NCBI GenBank assembly: GCA_030849465.1
Contig: JARVLF010000015.1
Coordinates: forward strand, 2,046,001-2,110,000
Source: Moesziomyces globuligerus
Lineage: Eukaryota > Basidiomycota > Ustilaginomycetes > Ustilaginales > Ustilaginaceae
Reading direction: 5' to 3'
Length of the DNA stretch: 64,000 bases
Notes under the pieces: model-generated
What the model was told of the DNA's origin: nothing
What the model saw: the letters and a program-made list of their open reading frames with translations, nothing else
Databases searched by the model: none
Program-made: the position numbers and the translations under genes
In this document: piece after piece, positions 32,701 to 42,287 of the stretch
How positions within the stretch are numbered: the first letter of the stretch is position 1
Layout of the letters: each line of letters begins with the position of its first letter

Positions 32701-34655
32701 GGGGGCATGGCCGACTTCTTGACCATGTTCTTGGCCTTTCCGAAGATGCCGCGACGAGAGTCGGCGTTCTGAGCACTGGTATCCTTTGCAGCACTGCCGC
32801 CTTTCTTGGCGCCAGCTCCGTTTTTCCCCTTGGCCTTACCAGGAAGCGCCTCATCGGCCTCGACTGTCTCCCATCGGAAAGAGGCGTCGCGCACGATGAG
32901 GGCGTGCTTTGAGTCTTCGTCATGCTCGACCGTGTCCTCGAGCTGTTCGGCGGTGAAGACGGTGTAGAGGCGGTCGAACGCGTTCCTGGCATCGGTGGTG
33001 GCCGAGAGGGAGAGTGGCAGGAACATGAGGGGCATGCGGAGCAGCTGGAAGAGGGTGAGCGCGGGAAAGACGATGGCAGGGTTGAGATCGTTGCCAGTGA
33101 GGTTGTAGACGACGAAAGCGAGCACGGCAGCGAGGATGGGCAGACTAAAGGCGAGAGCGATGTTGGCGGAACGGATGATGAGGATCTTGCGGATGCCGTT
33201 GAGCTCGTTCTTGCGGATGTCGTAGATGCGCTCGAGGAACTTGGACTCGTGCGAAAAGGACTTGACGATGCGCATGCCTCCGAGCACCTCTTGGATGGTC
33301 TTTGCACGTGCGTCTGTCCACTTCATGGAGGCGCGGCGAATCTTGAAGAGGAGCTTCATGGTCTGCAACTGGATGGGCGTGGCAATGACGAAGATGGCGA
33401 GACCGGCAAGGGCCGAAGGACCGAGCTGGGTGAGAAGGATGATGACGCAGATGATCATCTGAATGGGGGCGGCGAAGACGACCGAGAACCAGGCCGAGGC
33501 GAAGTCGATGCGACTGCAATCGGTCGAGATGTGGTTGATGAGCTTGCCACTGGATCGAGCCTTGCCATTCATCTTCATGGCGCGATCAAAGATGGCGGTG
33601 ATGAGCGCAGCACGCGCCTCGACACCGCACGACATGGAACGCCAGAAGAATTGGTGAGTGCCGAGGGACGAGAAGATCTGCATAAAGAAGAGAGCAAAGG
33701 AGAGACCGACGCCGTGGCCGACGGCGGGACCTGGCACGCCGCGAGCGTGGGCGGCATAGAGCTCCTGCGCGTACTTGATGCTCTCCTTGAGGACGAGGGG
33801 TGAGGTGATGAGCAAGGCGTCGCCGACGATCTTGAAGGCGAGACCGGACCAGAGCTTCCAGGCGAGTTGGTCGTGCATGGCCCAGACGAGCGAGGGCTTC
33901 TTGTGGCCCGAGGGGTCCTTGGGCAGTTTAGGTTGACCGGGCTTGGGAGGGCCTGGAGCTGCGGAGGCGGCGGGAGGAGCTCTTGGAGGCGCTCTCCACC
34001 TCTGTTCGCGCTGCTGTCGGCTACCTCCCTTGGGGTTGAGGGTGGAGGAAAGAGCCCAGGAGGTGCGAAGCTTCCAACCAGGCTGGATCTCGCCGGAGAC
34101 GAGCTTCTGGTTGTATTCCTTGGCCTCAGCCACGCGACGGGCCCAGTCGGCATTGAGACGACCGCCAAGGCGCTTAGCGCTGAGGTCTTCGGAGAGAGCC
34201 CAGAGATCGGTGGCTTCGAGGGGGCGCTGGTAGCCAAGGACCATGATTGGGTCCATCCAGTGGAAGAACATTTTGTTGATGAAACTTGCGTTGGCGAGGG
34301 GAATAAGGCGGGCATCGTCGAGGCTGGGCGGTGGGGGCGGTGGCGGATTCTTGGGTCGCCAGACCTGGTACCACTTTTCCTTGTGCTTTCCGCCGACAAA
34401 GGTACGCACGCCGGGGTTGTATTCGAAGCCGGGCTTCTCATCAGCCGCAGTTGAGGGCTGAGCGGATGGCTCGGCGGAGGGCACAGCGCTCTTGGAAGAC
34501 TCGCTGTGGGTTTCGTCCTCCGTCTCGAGGGCGGCGGTGGGCGCTTGAGGATGGACGGGGGGCAGAGATGCGGATTGTGAGGTAGGCTGGACTACGCCGT
34601 CGACCTGCGGGGCGGAGACGGCCGTAGATGGAGCAGAGGCAGATGAGCCAGACAT
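29796..34655 (-). CDS. ABCC-family (MRP/Yor1-like) full ABC transporter
   Basis: Intronless 1619-residue protein from the ATG at 34655; the frame upstream has no other ATG. Order: cytosolic Pro/Ser/Glu-rich N-terminus (1-120), TMD1 (about 260-590), NBD1, TMD2 (about 960-1250), NBD2. There is no extra TMD0, as in the short MRPs such as Yor1. NBD1 has Walker A GPVGSGKSS (about 738), signature LSGGQKQR (about 832) and Walker B CLDDPLSAVD, lacking the catalytic Glu as usual in ABCC NBD1. NBD2 has GRTGAGKSS (about 1358), LSVGQRS (about 1505) and ILLDEATASVD. It probably exports organic anions or drugs across the plasma membrane; the substrate is unknown. An acidic Lys/Glu linker (KEKDEEEKKEDEAEAIEDAD) follows NBD1, and the leader is pyrimidine-rich. 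Confidence 0.94.
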   Translation of the reverse strand: MSGSSASAPSTAVSAPQVDGVVQPTSQSASLPPVHPQAPTAALETEDETHSESSKSAVPSAEPSAQPSTAADEKPGFEYNPGVRTFVGGKHKEKWYQVWRPKNPPPPPPPSLDDARLIPLANASFINKMFFHWMDPIMVLGYQRPLEATDLWALSEDLSAKRLGGRLNADWARRVAEAKEYNQKLVSGEIQPGWKLRTSWALSSTLNPKGGSRQQREQRWRAPPRAPPAASAAPGPPKPGQPKLPKDPSGHKKPSLVWAMHDQLAWKLWSGLAFKIVGDALLITSPLVLKESIKYAQELYAAHARGVPGPAVGHGVGLSFALFFMQIFSSLGTHQFFWRSMSCGVEARAALITAIFDRAMKMNGKARSSGKLINHISTDCSRIDFASAWFSVVFAAPIQMIICVIILLTQLGPSALAGLAIFVIATPIQLQTMKLLFKIRRASMKWTDARAKTIQEVLGGMRIVKSFSHESKFLERIYDIRKNELNGIRKILIIRSANIALAFSLPILAAVLAFVVYNLTGNDLNPAIVFPALTLFQLLRMPLMFLPLSLSATTDARNAFDRLYTVFTAEQLEDTVEHDEDSKHALIVRDASFRWETVEADEALPGKAKGKNGAGAKKGGSAAKDTSAQNADSRRGIFGKAKNMVKKSAMPPAANAPDLPAPVSAKVPNTDNGRRLEQIRAEQSDAAADGDNEAVMDIAKLEPTVAEAQPVEKAEEITQEPFSMSHINVTIPKGELVAIVGPVGSGKSSFLQACIGEMRQTNGSVQWGSERVAYCSQSAWIQNATLRDNILFGQPFDEERYWEAVKVSELEADLAILPAGDLTEIGEKGVNLSGGQKQRVNIARALYYNAEIVCLDDPLSAVDAHVGKALFYNAIMGLRAKGTTVLLVTHALHFLPDVDRIITLEDGHIAEMGTYDQLNTANGPFQRLVLEFGGEKEKDEEEKKEDEAEAIEDADGDAKKGKKVDRNHLSGGKAGDKAGALMQAEERNTGSVSMHVYLSYFKFGRGVYMVPLCVGSLVLMQTTNILNSYWLIWWQKNQFDKPIGFYMGIYAMLGIVVTILTFIMGCAMGFLSYYACKRLHHEAIQRVVYAPMAWLDVTPVGRIMNRFSKDVDVVDNQLADAVRMAANTLASVAGAVILITILTHYFVVAVAGVLVFYFFGAVFYRSSAREVKRLDAILRSSLYSHFSETLSGLATIRAYRETETFIRENQKRMDVENRAYYLSVTNQRWLGVRLDMLGALLVLIVALLTTASSTPITGGNAGIALTYMLTVSQAFTWMTRQIAEVENDSASVERLLYYAEELEQEKAQTRPDNPTRESWPEEGRISFKDIWLSYRPGLPSVLKGISFEVGSGEKVGIVGRTGAGKSSLLTALLRLVELSKGSIEIDGVDVGLIGLEDLRRKLAILPQEPLLFSGTLRSNLDPFGIYDDARLNDALKRAYLIGDDTHTHGAATPIVPVAEAGSETASSHDDEKAALAVSGDSTPGRQVSRINLDTIIEEEGANLSVGQRSLVSLARALVKNSKIILLDEATASVDLETDAKIQQTIREEFANRTILCIAHRLRTILSYDRIAVFDKGELAEYASPLDLFDREDGIFHSMCVRSNITRDEIVRNAKVSAFH

Positions 34656-37014
34656 GGCTGGAACGCCTACGCGGCAAGCACCTGGCAAGCGAGAGTGCTG
34701 ATCAGGCGGTGAGGGGCGAAACTTTCACGGGCGCCTGTTGCATCCAAGTGAAGGTGGTGGCGGCGGTCGACTATAAATGATCAGTCGAGCTATGGGCGCA
34801 GGCGGAGCGGGATGTCGCTTTTATCGTTGTTTGCACCGAGATCGAGGGCGGTCGACTGAGCCGAGGGAGGCGGGGGAAGCACACAGAGTGTACCGCGGAT
34901 GAGACCGTGCAAGATGTCAGCGGCAGCCCGAAGATATCACGCGTGGAGGAAGGAAGAGAGGGTGCGGGGGATGGGGGATGAAGGTGAAGAAAGAGGACGA
35001 GGAGAGTAGGCGAGGAGAGCGACGGGGATGCAGAGGATTCGAGGCGCAGGGACCGATGTCGGCAAGGCCGAAGCCGAGGATGCGGAGGAAAGAGGGCGGA
35101 AAACTGAGCGGGGAGGTGGAAGCAGGAACAGACAGTGTGCGCAAAGATGTGCGAGCGGACAGGGCCACAGACGACGAGGGGTGGTGGACGGCCAGAACAG
35201 CAGTCGAGGATGGCGAGCACAAAGCCGCGGAGGAGACCACCAAAACTCCGGAGCTCACCCATGCGGTCAAGCGCGTCGGCAACGCATGAGAGCGCAAAGT
35301 TGACCAGACTCTGAACAGCACCAGCGTCCTCAAAAACCCTTCGCTACTGTCACGCATGTCTCGCTCGCAATGTGCTTGACATCGAATGGCGCTGCTTTTT
35401 CTCTGATGGGCATCGCCGTACGAGGAGCGCCCAGTCTGACAGATTCATGGTGGTGGGTTGCACAATTTGTGGGGCGAGGGTCATGATGAGTGCGCAGACG
35501 GCGTAAAATATGGCTGTGACTTGAAGATCGGCCACCCCGACTCGGCTCCACCACGGGGCGCGCTGTTTGTGTCGCCGCTCCGGGTTGGCGCAGAGCGTCC
35601 GCTGCACCTTGTGACCAACCCTGTCTTTCGAATAGCTCAGCTCAGCTCAGCTCAGCTCAGCTCAGCGCGGCATGGCCGAACGCGGCTAAGCAAAAACAGA
35701 AATCCAAAAAACCAAAAAACATGCAAGGCTGCGTTCAGGCGACCGCGTGGACGCTGCGCACGATTCGCGAATTCGTCCCTTTTTCGATGCGCGGCCTCCG
35801 CGGCCGCCGGCAAAGTTCCGCCAAAAGCTGCACACGACGAAGACGCCGGATCAGCCGACGAGCCGCGGAACGGGCGCTTGTCAAAGGCTTCCATTTTTCC
35901 ATTCACGACCAGATCCTCTCCGTGCATGCATGCTTCTACTGGATCTCTGGCTCATGTTGCGTTGTTGTCAGAGCGTCGCCTCGTCGTCATTTTGGAAAGA
36001 AGCGAGGCGTTGAAGAGGCCCATGCTGGCTTTGACAGCGGCAAAATCGGTATTTCCGGGCAGCTGGTCTCCCCGCACCCAACATCCTATGAACGTCTTGT
36101 CTCGCCATTCAGCTTCGTCAGCGCGATCCAGGTGAGGAGGCGTGATTGGAAGCCTCTGGGACAGGCGCTTCTCTCTCACATTCGTCTCGAACACCTCTGT
36201 TCATGCGGACGGGAGAGCCTGCGCCCCTTTTCCGCTCGCCGGTCGAAGGTCTATATTCACATATCCGCGGAGGGAGGAGCGCGTCCTCCTCTGCAAATCA
36301 GAGCGGCGATATTTCCGAGCCCTTTGTGCGGGCGACCACGCTCCTCGTCCCACAGCGACGCGTAAGTTGACTCTTCAATGTACATGGCCACTGTCAAGCT
36401 CTTCTTGCCTGTCCGTACAGTCTGTCCTTGCCGCGGAAGCTGCCGGTCAACTCGCCTCGAAATATCAATAATGTTGCCCAAGGAAGATCTTGGTATCGAC
36501 TTGATGGCCGGCTTCTTCCAATGAACATGACTCGAACTGTACGCCTCTTTGCAGCGATCGTGAAGACGAGGCAATCTTCGCTTGCCTTGCCCTGCCATTC
36601 GCGTATTGTATGCGATCCCGATGGGCAGCAGTGAGCGAGCAACTCCGTGGGAGCCAGCGACGGAAGCCTGCCCTCCGAGTGGCGCCTCGCGGCGGTCCAG
36701 CTCCCGTTTCGGACCCAGGCCCGAGCAGACCGAAATAAAATCAAAGCTGTTAGGATGTGAACCTGAACATTCTTCAGCGGCTTCAAGCTGTGGGGTCGAA
36801 GTGATGTAACAAATTCAGACCGAATCGTGATCGACCGCGCTCCTGCGTCGTAGACCCTGGAAGCGCACTCGCAGACGCACGGCTCAGCACCTGCCAAACC
36901 TCCACTTTCTTCCTCCGCACCAACCTCGGCTGAGCCACTCGCGACATCCACCTCACGTTGTTACACCATCACCTCTTCATCCTCGCATCCCACGTCCACT
37001 GCTCACTCGTCGCC
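34656..37014. promoter_or_regulatory. Large divergent spacer between ABCC and NPL4 genes
   Basis: About 2.4 kb without a supported gene. The first 450 bases are purine-rich on the plus strand, so pyrimidine-rich on the ABCC sense strand, consistent with its 5' leader. Frames up to 225 codons near 35458-36135 show no domain or codon bias. A pentamer repeat is listed separately. No tRNA fold was recognised. Confidence 0.5.
35634..35665. repeat. AGCTC pentamer microsatellite, 6.4 copies
   Basis: Perfect tandem AGCTC copies span 32 bases in the ABCC/NPL4 spacer. This is a simple sequence repeat, likely length-variable between strains. Confidence 0.9.
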
Positions 37015-39219
37015 ATGATCGTTCGTGTGCGATCCAAGGACGGCAACTTTCGCTTCGAGCTCCAGCCCACCGATGACGCCGTCAAGCTCATCCAAAAGGT
37101 GCTCGAGACCACTCCCAATGCCGATCCAGAATCCCTGACCTTTTCGAACCAGCCCAGAGGTGGAGAGTTCAAGGCTGCTCCGCTCAAAGGTAGCACTCTC
37201 AGCGAGCTTGGAATCGGTCATGGTCACCTCCTCTTCGCTGCGTACACAGAGACCGCCACGGCTGCATCTGCATCAGCCCCAGAGGCTGGCCCGGAGCCGT
37301 CCACCTCAGCGACTGTGCCTATCACCCCCGTATCTTCCGCAGCCGGAACCTCTTCCGCCTCGGCTCAGCCTTCGACCTCTTCCGCTTCCCGCCCAAAGAA
37401 GCCGTGGGAAACGGCAAAGGAGCACAGCGTAGACACCTACTGGGAGGCCCAAGAGGGCAAGATCACCCGCAAGAAAGATTCTCAATTCTGCCGACACGGT
37501 CCCATGGGAATGTGCGACTACTGCATGCCCCTCGAGCCGTACGACCCCAAGTACCAGACCGAGAACAGCATCAAGCATCTCTCCTTCCACGCATACCTCC
37601 GCAAACAGGACATCGCCACCAACAAACCCAGCCAGTCCTTCATTCCACCTCTTGAAGAAGTCGACTACACCGTCAAGAAGCCATGCCCCTCTGGCTCCCA
37701 CCCCACCTGGCCTGCTGGCATCTGCACAAAGTGCCAGCCTTCCGCCATCACTCTTCAGCGTCAGCCGTACCGTATGGTCGATCATGTCGAATTCGCCCAT
37801 CCGGACCTCATTGAGAACATCCTCGCCTTCTGGCGTAGCACCGCCACCCAGCGCTTCGGCTTCCTCCTTGGCCGCTACGAGGCGTATCCAGACGTGCCTA
37901 TGGGCATCAAGGCCGTCGTCGAAGCGATCCACGAGCCGCCACAGGAGGGCGAGCTCGACGGATTGACTCTCGGCGTTCCGTGGGAGGAGCAGCCTCGCAT
38001 CGAGAAGCTCGCAAAGATGTGCGGCTTGGAGTTCGTTGGTATGATCTACTCTGATCTCAGCCCAGCCGATCCGACCCACCAAGACTCCTCGCTCGCAGGT
38101 AAGGTCATGTGCAAGCGTCATAAGGACAGCTTCTTCCTCTCGGGTATCGAGACCATCTTTGCAGCCCAGCTGCAGCTCGGCAACCCCAATCCTTCCCGCT
38201 TCAGCTCCTCGGGCCGCTTCAACTCCAAGTTTGTCACCTGCATCCTCAGCGGCACTGAGGAGGGCGCCATCGACGTCTCGGCCTACCAGATCAGCGAGCA
38301 GGGAATGGGCATGGTCCAGGCCGACATGATCGAGGCGAGCGTGAATCCCAACATCATCCGCGTCAAGCCCAGCGAGGGCGAACGCTACGTCCCCGAGGTC
38401 TTCTACCGCTACACCAACGAGTACAAGATTGACGTCAAGGAGAGCGCCAAGCCCACCTTCCCCGTCGAGTATCTCATCGTCAACGCTACACACGGCTTCC
38501 CCAACGCTCCCAACCCGACCTTCCTCAGCTCCAAGTTCCCCATCGAAAGCAGACCAGGCCTCCACGACCAGGACCTCACGGTGGCCCTGACCAGCATCGG
38601 CAAGATCGTCGGAAGCAAGGAGCTCTTCCCCGTCGGTGACGGCGTCGAGAGCACCAAGGGCAAGTCGCGCGCCGACGACGAGCAGGTGCGCGAGAAGCTC
38701 GTGGGCATCCTGAGCGACTGGCATCTGCTGGCGTTCCTCGACACCAGCGGCTTCCTGGATGAGGAAGATATGGCGGCTCTGTGCCGGATCGCCACGACTC
38801 ACGATTCGGGCGCGGCGCTCGATGCAGTTCTGCTGCGTCCCGGATGGCAGACGCTTATGGCTCTGGCCAGGGAGCATGTTCCGCAAGGAAGCAGCAGTGG
38901 CAACGATGCCGCTGCTCCGGCTCCGAAGGATCCGTTCACGTACAACGGCGGCATGGATTCGGACGACGATGTCGGCTTCGACGATGCTAACGAGGAGTTT
39001 TACGACGACGGCGAGGACGACGACGATGATGTGCAGGTCTCGCATGTCCGCCGTGCCTCGGCGCGCAACGAGACGGCCGAGACGGACGCTGCCACGGCGG
39101 CTGCGATTGCGGCAGCGAGTGCGGAGGACGCTCCTGCGGGCGTCAAGGTCTGCTCGCACTGCACGTATCACAACGAGCCCTCCGCAAGTGACTGCGAGAT
39201 CTGCGGCCTGCCCCTGTAG
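37015..39219 (+). CDS. NPL4: Npl4, ubiquitin-recognition cofactor of Cdc48/p97
   Basis: Intronless 734-residue protein from the ATG at 37015 (gccATG). Residues 1-80 form the UBX-like domain that docks on Cdc48 (VRVRSKDGNFRFELQPTDDA). Residues about 125-265 carry the zf-NPL4 region with Cys/His pairs (FCRHGPMGMCDYCMPLEPYD; later HPTWPAGICTKCQP). Residues about 270-580 are the NPL4 MPN-like domain (MVDHVEFAHPDLIENILAFW; FGFLLGRYE). A C-terminal NZF zinc finger at 713-730 has C-X2-C-X10-C-X2-C spacing with Thr717-Tyr718 in the ubiquitin-contact position. With Ufd1 it delivers ubiquitylated clients to Cdc48 in ERAD and chromatin extraction. S. cerevisiae Npl4 lacks the NZF, while animal NPL4 has it. 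An acidic linker (DDGEDDDDDVQ) precedes the finger. Confidence 0.95.
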   Translation: MIVRVRSKDGNFRFELQPTDDAVKLIQKVLETTPNADPESLTFSNQPRGGEFKAAPLKGSTLSELGIGHGHLLFAAYTETATAASASAPEAGPEPSTSATVPITPVSSAAGTSSASAQPSTSSASRPKKPWETAKEHSVDTYWEAQEGKITRKKDSQFCRHGPMGMCDYCMPLEPYDPKYQTENSIKHLSFHAYLRKQDIATNKPSQSFIPPLEEVDYTVKKPCPSGSHPTWPAGICTKCQPSAITLQRQPYRMVDHVEFAHPDLIENILAFWRSTATQRFGFLLGRYEAYPDVPMGIKAVVEAIHEPPQEGELDGLTLGVPWEEQPRIEKLAKMCGLEFVGMIYSDLSPADPTHQDSSLAGKVMCKRHKDSFFLSGIETIFAAQLQLGNPNPSRFSSSGRFNSKFVTCILSGTEEGAIDVSAYQISEQGMGMVQADMIEASVNPNIIRVKPSEGERYVPEVFYRYTNEYKIDVKESAKPTFPVEYLIVNATHGFPNAPNPTFLSSKFPIESRPGLHDQDLTVALTSIGKIVGSKELFPVGDGVESTKGKSRADDEQVREKLVGILSDWHLLAFLDTSGFLDEEDMAALCRIATTHDSGAALDAVLLRPGWQTLMALAREHVPQGSSSGNDAAAPAPKDPFTYNGGMDSDDDVGFDDANEEFYDDGEDDDDDVQVSHVRRASARNETAETDAATAAAIAAASAEDAPAGVKVCSHCTYHNEPSASDCEICGLPL

Positions 39220-39603
39220 AGCGACGGTCCAGCGTCAAATCGTCCAGACAAGCAATTCGACACAATCGCAATCTCATGGCTTGCGTGCAAGTGGGATGCG
39301 TGCGCCGCGGTGCGGCTGACGCCCACCTTTTTCATCTGCGCACAGACTTTCCGGATCACACCGGCAGGGGAGGTGAGCGGGAGCAATGTGCGGTGGGTGT
39401 GCATCGAGGCCGAACTTCATCTGGCCCCAGGCACGGTAGATAGCAGTGCGCAAAGGCAGTGGTGGGTCCAGATTGCGACCCAGCGAGCAGCGGTGGGTTG
39501 GAACTGGATTGGAGGGGGATACAAAAAGGGGACGGGATGGAGATTGCCTCGTGTTCCTTTCCCTCTCTGAAAGGTGCCTCGAGTCAAGACGGATAGCTAC
39601 ACG
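39220..39603. promoter_or_regulatory. Spacer and promoter of the secreted Cys-rich gene
   Basis: NPL4 3' region and the upstream region of the next gene. GATACAAAAAGG at about 39517-39528, some 75-85 bases before the ATG at 39604, is a weak TATA-like candidate. Confidence 0.35.
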
Positions 39604-40560
39604 ATGCAGAACAAGCTGACGTGGATTGCGCTGTTGGGGGTGGTTTCGGGTCTGCTGCAGCCGGTGGTGGCAGATGGACCGTTGACCGATCCCAACCTCA
39701 GCGTGATCCGCGACTTCAACGTGGTGCTGACGGAGAACACCAAGGTGAGCGATCTGTCGTGCTGCATGGGTGCGACGGGCGAGCTGGGCAATGTGCCCGA
39801 GTATCAGTGTTTCCCGCACCAAGCCATGCAGATGGGCAACGAGCCTGGCGCCCGTCGTATCGGGATCCAGTACTGCCACCTTCTCCCCGGCCAGACTCCC
39901 GACGGCGGAACCAAGACCTTTAAGGATCTCTGCACGGAGCTTACCGGTGAGCTGATCGTGCCGGATCAAGGCTACTGTCCTCAGATCTGGCCGAACTACA
40001 AGAACGACTACAAGAAGCCCGCTCCGCCCGCGGCCAAGGACGATGAACCTGCCAAGCCTGCTCCTGAGCCCACCAAGCCCGATGTGGCAGGTAAAGCGTC
40101 CAACGACAAGGACGGCTTCAAGACCAAGGGCATCTTTATGTACTCGTTGGTGGATTACGCCATTACGCAATCGCTCTCCTGCTGTGCCGGATCCACTGCT
40201 CCGTTGGTCAAGCCCCACAAGTACAAGTGCGCCCAACGTAAGGCCTCCAACGCGGTCTTTATGAAGCAGTGCGCCACCATACTGCCCACCATCACCAAGG
40301 CCAAGAAACTCGAAGGCTACACCACCATCGGCGACGACGCCGGCGCCATCGTCGACCAGAAGACCAAGGACACCTGCAGCGCCCTCTGGACCAACGCCCT
40401 CAGCTACACCTACGGCTTCTGCCAGCTCGACTTTGACGGGGCCGCCACCGAAGCCGTCGCCGCCTTTGAGTCCGACTGCACCGCCGCTGGCGGCCAGCTC
40501 AAGAAGGTTCACAACGGCATGTGTCTCTGGAACATCGACCAGGCCGCTTCCGACAGCTAG
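39604..40560 (+). CDS. Secreted cysteine-rich repeat protein (effector candidate)
   Basis: 318 residues from the first ATG at 39604; the frame before it has only non-ATG codons. Residues 1-23 form a signal peptide (KLTWIALLGVVSGLLQPVVA) with likely cleavage after Ala23. The mature protein has 14 cysteines arranged as repeats. Unit A (CC-X14-C) is at 53-69 and again at 193-209. Unit B (C-X14-C) is at 110-125, 258-273 and 292-307. The two halves are joined by a Lys/Pro-rich linker at about 136-170. No catalytic motif and no TM or GPI signal is visible. Secreted, small and Cys-rich proteins in smuts are often apoplastic effectors, but a wall or surface role is equally possible. The gene is single, not within a tandem effector cluster. 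I know no named family. Confidence 0.85.
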   Translation: MQNKLTWIALLGVVSGLLQPVVADGPLTDPNLSVIRDFNVVLTENTKVSDLSCCMGATGELGNVPEYQCFPHQAMQMGNEPGARRIGIQYCHLLPGQTPDGGTKTFKDLCTELTGELIVPDQGYCPQIWPNYKNDYKKPAPPAAKDDEPAKPAPEPTKPDVAGKASNDKDGFKTKGIFMYSLVDYAITQSLSCCAGSTAPLVKPHKYKCAQRKASNAVFMKQCATILPTITKAKKLEGYTTIGDDAGAIVDQKTKDTCSALWTNALSYTYGFCQLDFDGAATEAVAAFESDCTAAGGQLKKVHNGMCLWNIDQAASDS

Positions 40561-40761
40561 ACCTCCCCCTGGCGCCTCGCGTCGTTTTCACATTCCCCAC
40601 CCATCCTCTTTCACCTTTACCATGTTTCCTAGTCTTCACCATTCGAGTGCAGTCAGACTATTGCGAATGCTCATAATCGTGTCGTGTTCGATCGAGCATG
40701 ACGAGTGCAATGTGGTATATTGCGACCGAGTCGCAGCGGAGCAGTATCCATCTGGTGGAGT

Positions 40762-41925
40762 TTACGACGTTGGGGCGACGCGCACAGCGTTGGCACCCGT
40801 GGCCATGAACCTGGGCAGCTTGCGTTCCTTGGCGCTGTTGCGACCCCAGGAAGCCTGACCCTCCTCCTTCCCACCATCGCCTTCCGTCCTCGACCTCTTT
40901 GCCGGTCTTGCGTCTGCGTCCTCCTTGGCGCCGACCCTCTGCTTCCTAGCCTCGTTCTTGGGCGCGACGTACTTGCCGTGCAACTTCTGGCGCTCCTTTT
41001 CGAGTCCTGCATTCTTCTCCTTGATCTTGTTCTGCCTGTTCTCGCTCTTACCTCCACCACCAGCGGTGAGCTCGACGTTGATCTTGCGGCCCTCGAGCAT
41101 GGTGTGGTGGAAGTTGAGCGCCTTGCGCAGAGCCTCGGACGACTTGAATTCGACAAACGCACATCCCTTGGACTGCGGCTGCGTAGGGTCTTGCGCCTTG
41201 CCCTTGGCGATCGACTTGCGCTTCGACGCAGGCAGGTTGGCGAGCGCATTCGGATCCGCCTTGCGCGTCAGCAGCCGCACCGTAGGCACCTCGCCACACG
41301 TCTGCCCAAAGTGCTTGGCAATGTAGTCCGACGTCGTCGTAAACGCCATGTTGCCGACAAATAGGATGAACTTGGACCCTTTGGCCGAAGCTGCTTCAGA
41401 CGAGACCGCCTCCGGCGTCGAGACAGCTTGCTCCGCAGCTACCTCGCCGTCCTCGCCGAACGTCGTCTTCTTCGCCGGCGCAGCGGGCTCGGCGGCCTTC
41501 TTCGTCTTCTTGACTGGCTTGGCGTCGTCCTTGTTGGGCTTGCTGGTGCTCGGAGTGGATTCGGGTACGATGCCAGCCTTTGCAAGCGCCTCCGCTTCAG
41601 CTGCCAGACGCTTGCGCTTCTTGTTGCGCTTCTCTTCCTTGACCGGCGCTTCGACCTGCGCGGCCTCTTCGGAAGTAGATGCTTCAGGCGCGGCTGCCTC
41701 GACCTCCTTCTTCGACTTGCTCTCCTTCTTCGGCTTGTCTTCCTTCTTTGGCATTACTTCCTTCTTGGGCTTGGCTACTGCTGCGCTGGTGGAAGGCGCA
41801 TCGTCCGGATCCGGCACATCGTCCGGGGTGGCGGGGTGGTCCTCGATGGCGGCCGCCTTGCCCTTCTTTCCAGCCTTGAACTGAGCGGCCTTCTGCTGCT
41901 TTTTGGTGAGTTTTGATTCCGCCAT
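40762..41925 (-). CDS. NOP6: Nop6-like nucleolar RRM protein
   Basis: Intronless 387-residue protein starting MAESKLTKKQQKAAQFKAGK. Residues 1-185 are Lys/Glu/Ala-rich with repeated KPKKE and nuclear-localisation-like clusters (KRNKKRKR). One RRM lies at about 186-290, with RNP2-like ILFVGNMAF and RNP1-like KGCAFVEF, and a Lys-rich insert between. The C-terminal 100 residues are basic and contain KLHGKYVAPKNEARKQRVGA, and the RFMATGANA near the end. This layout matches yeast Nop6, which takes part in 40S pre-ribosome assembly and probably binds pre-rRNA. The symbol is by family resemblance. It is convergent with the secreted Cys-rich gene and divergent from TIM8. Confidence 0.82.
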   Translation of the reverse strand: MAESKLTKKQQKAAQFKAGKKGKAAAIEDHPATPDDVPDPDDAPSTSAAVAKPKKEVMPKKEDKPKKESKSKKEVEAAAPEASTSEEAAQVEAPVKEEKRNKKRKRLAAEAEALAKAGIVPESTPSTSKPNKDDAKPVKKTKKAAEPAAPAKKTTFGEDGEVAAEQAVSTPEAVSSEAASAKGSKFILFVGNMAFTTTSDYIAKHFGQTCGEVPTVRLLTRKADPNALANLPASKRKSIAKGKAQDPTQPQSKGCAFVEFKSSEALRKALNFHHTMLEGRKINVELTAGGGGKSENRQNKIKEKNAGLEKERQKLHGKYVAPKNEARKQRVGAKEDADARPAKRSRTEGDGGKEEGQASWGRNSAKERKLPRFMATGANAVRVAPTS

Positions 41926-42287
41926 CTTTGCCAGCCTTTACGTGCGAATGCGATGATGGGCAGAGGTAGCGTGGTGGTTGTGTGGTGTCGAGAAGGGACG
42001 AGAAGCTCTGGTGGCACAGGTTGCAGCTTCCAGGGTTCAGATGTTCTCTCTGCCGCGAAGAGGCGGGAAAAAAACGCGCTCCGGCTGGAATTTTTGGTCG
42101 TGCGAAACCTCCACGCCGCGGCCCGTCCCAAGAAATTCGCCTATTCAGCATGACTAATCTCTGCCTGCTCCACTCCACTTTATTCCGAGAGAGGCGAAGA
42201 TTCGTGAGCCGCATCAATCACTGCGCTCGCTACAGCCTTCTTCTCACCAATACCACACCGATTCTACCTCCATATCGATTCGTTGCC
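41926..42287. promoter_or_regulatory. Divergent promoter of NOP6-like and TIM8 genes
   Basis: A 362-base spacer that serves both genes. No distinctive motif recognised. Confidence 0.4.
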
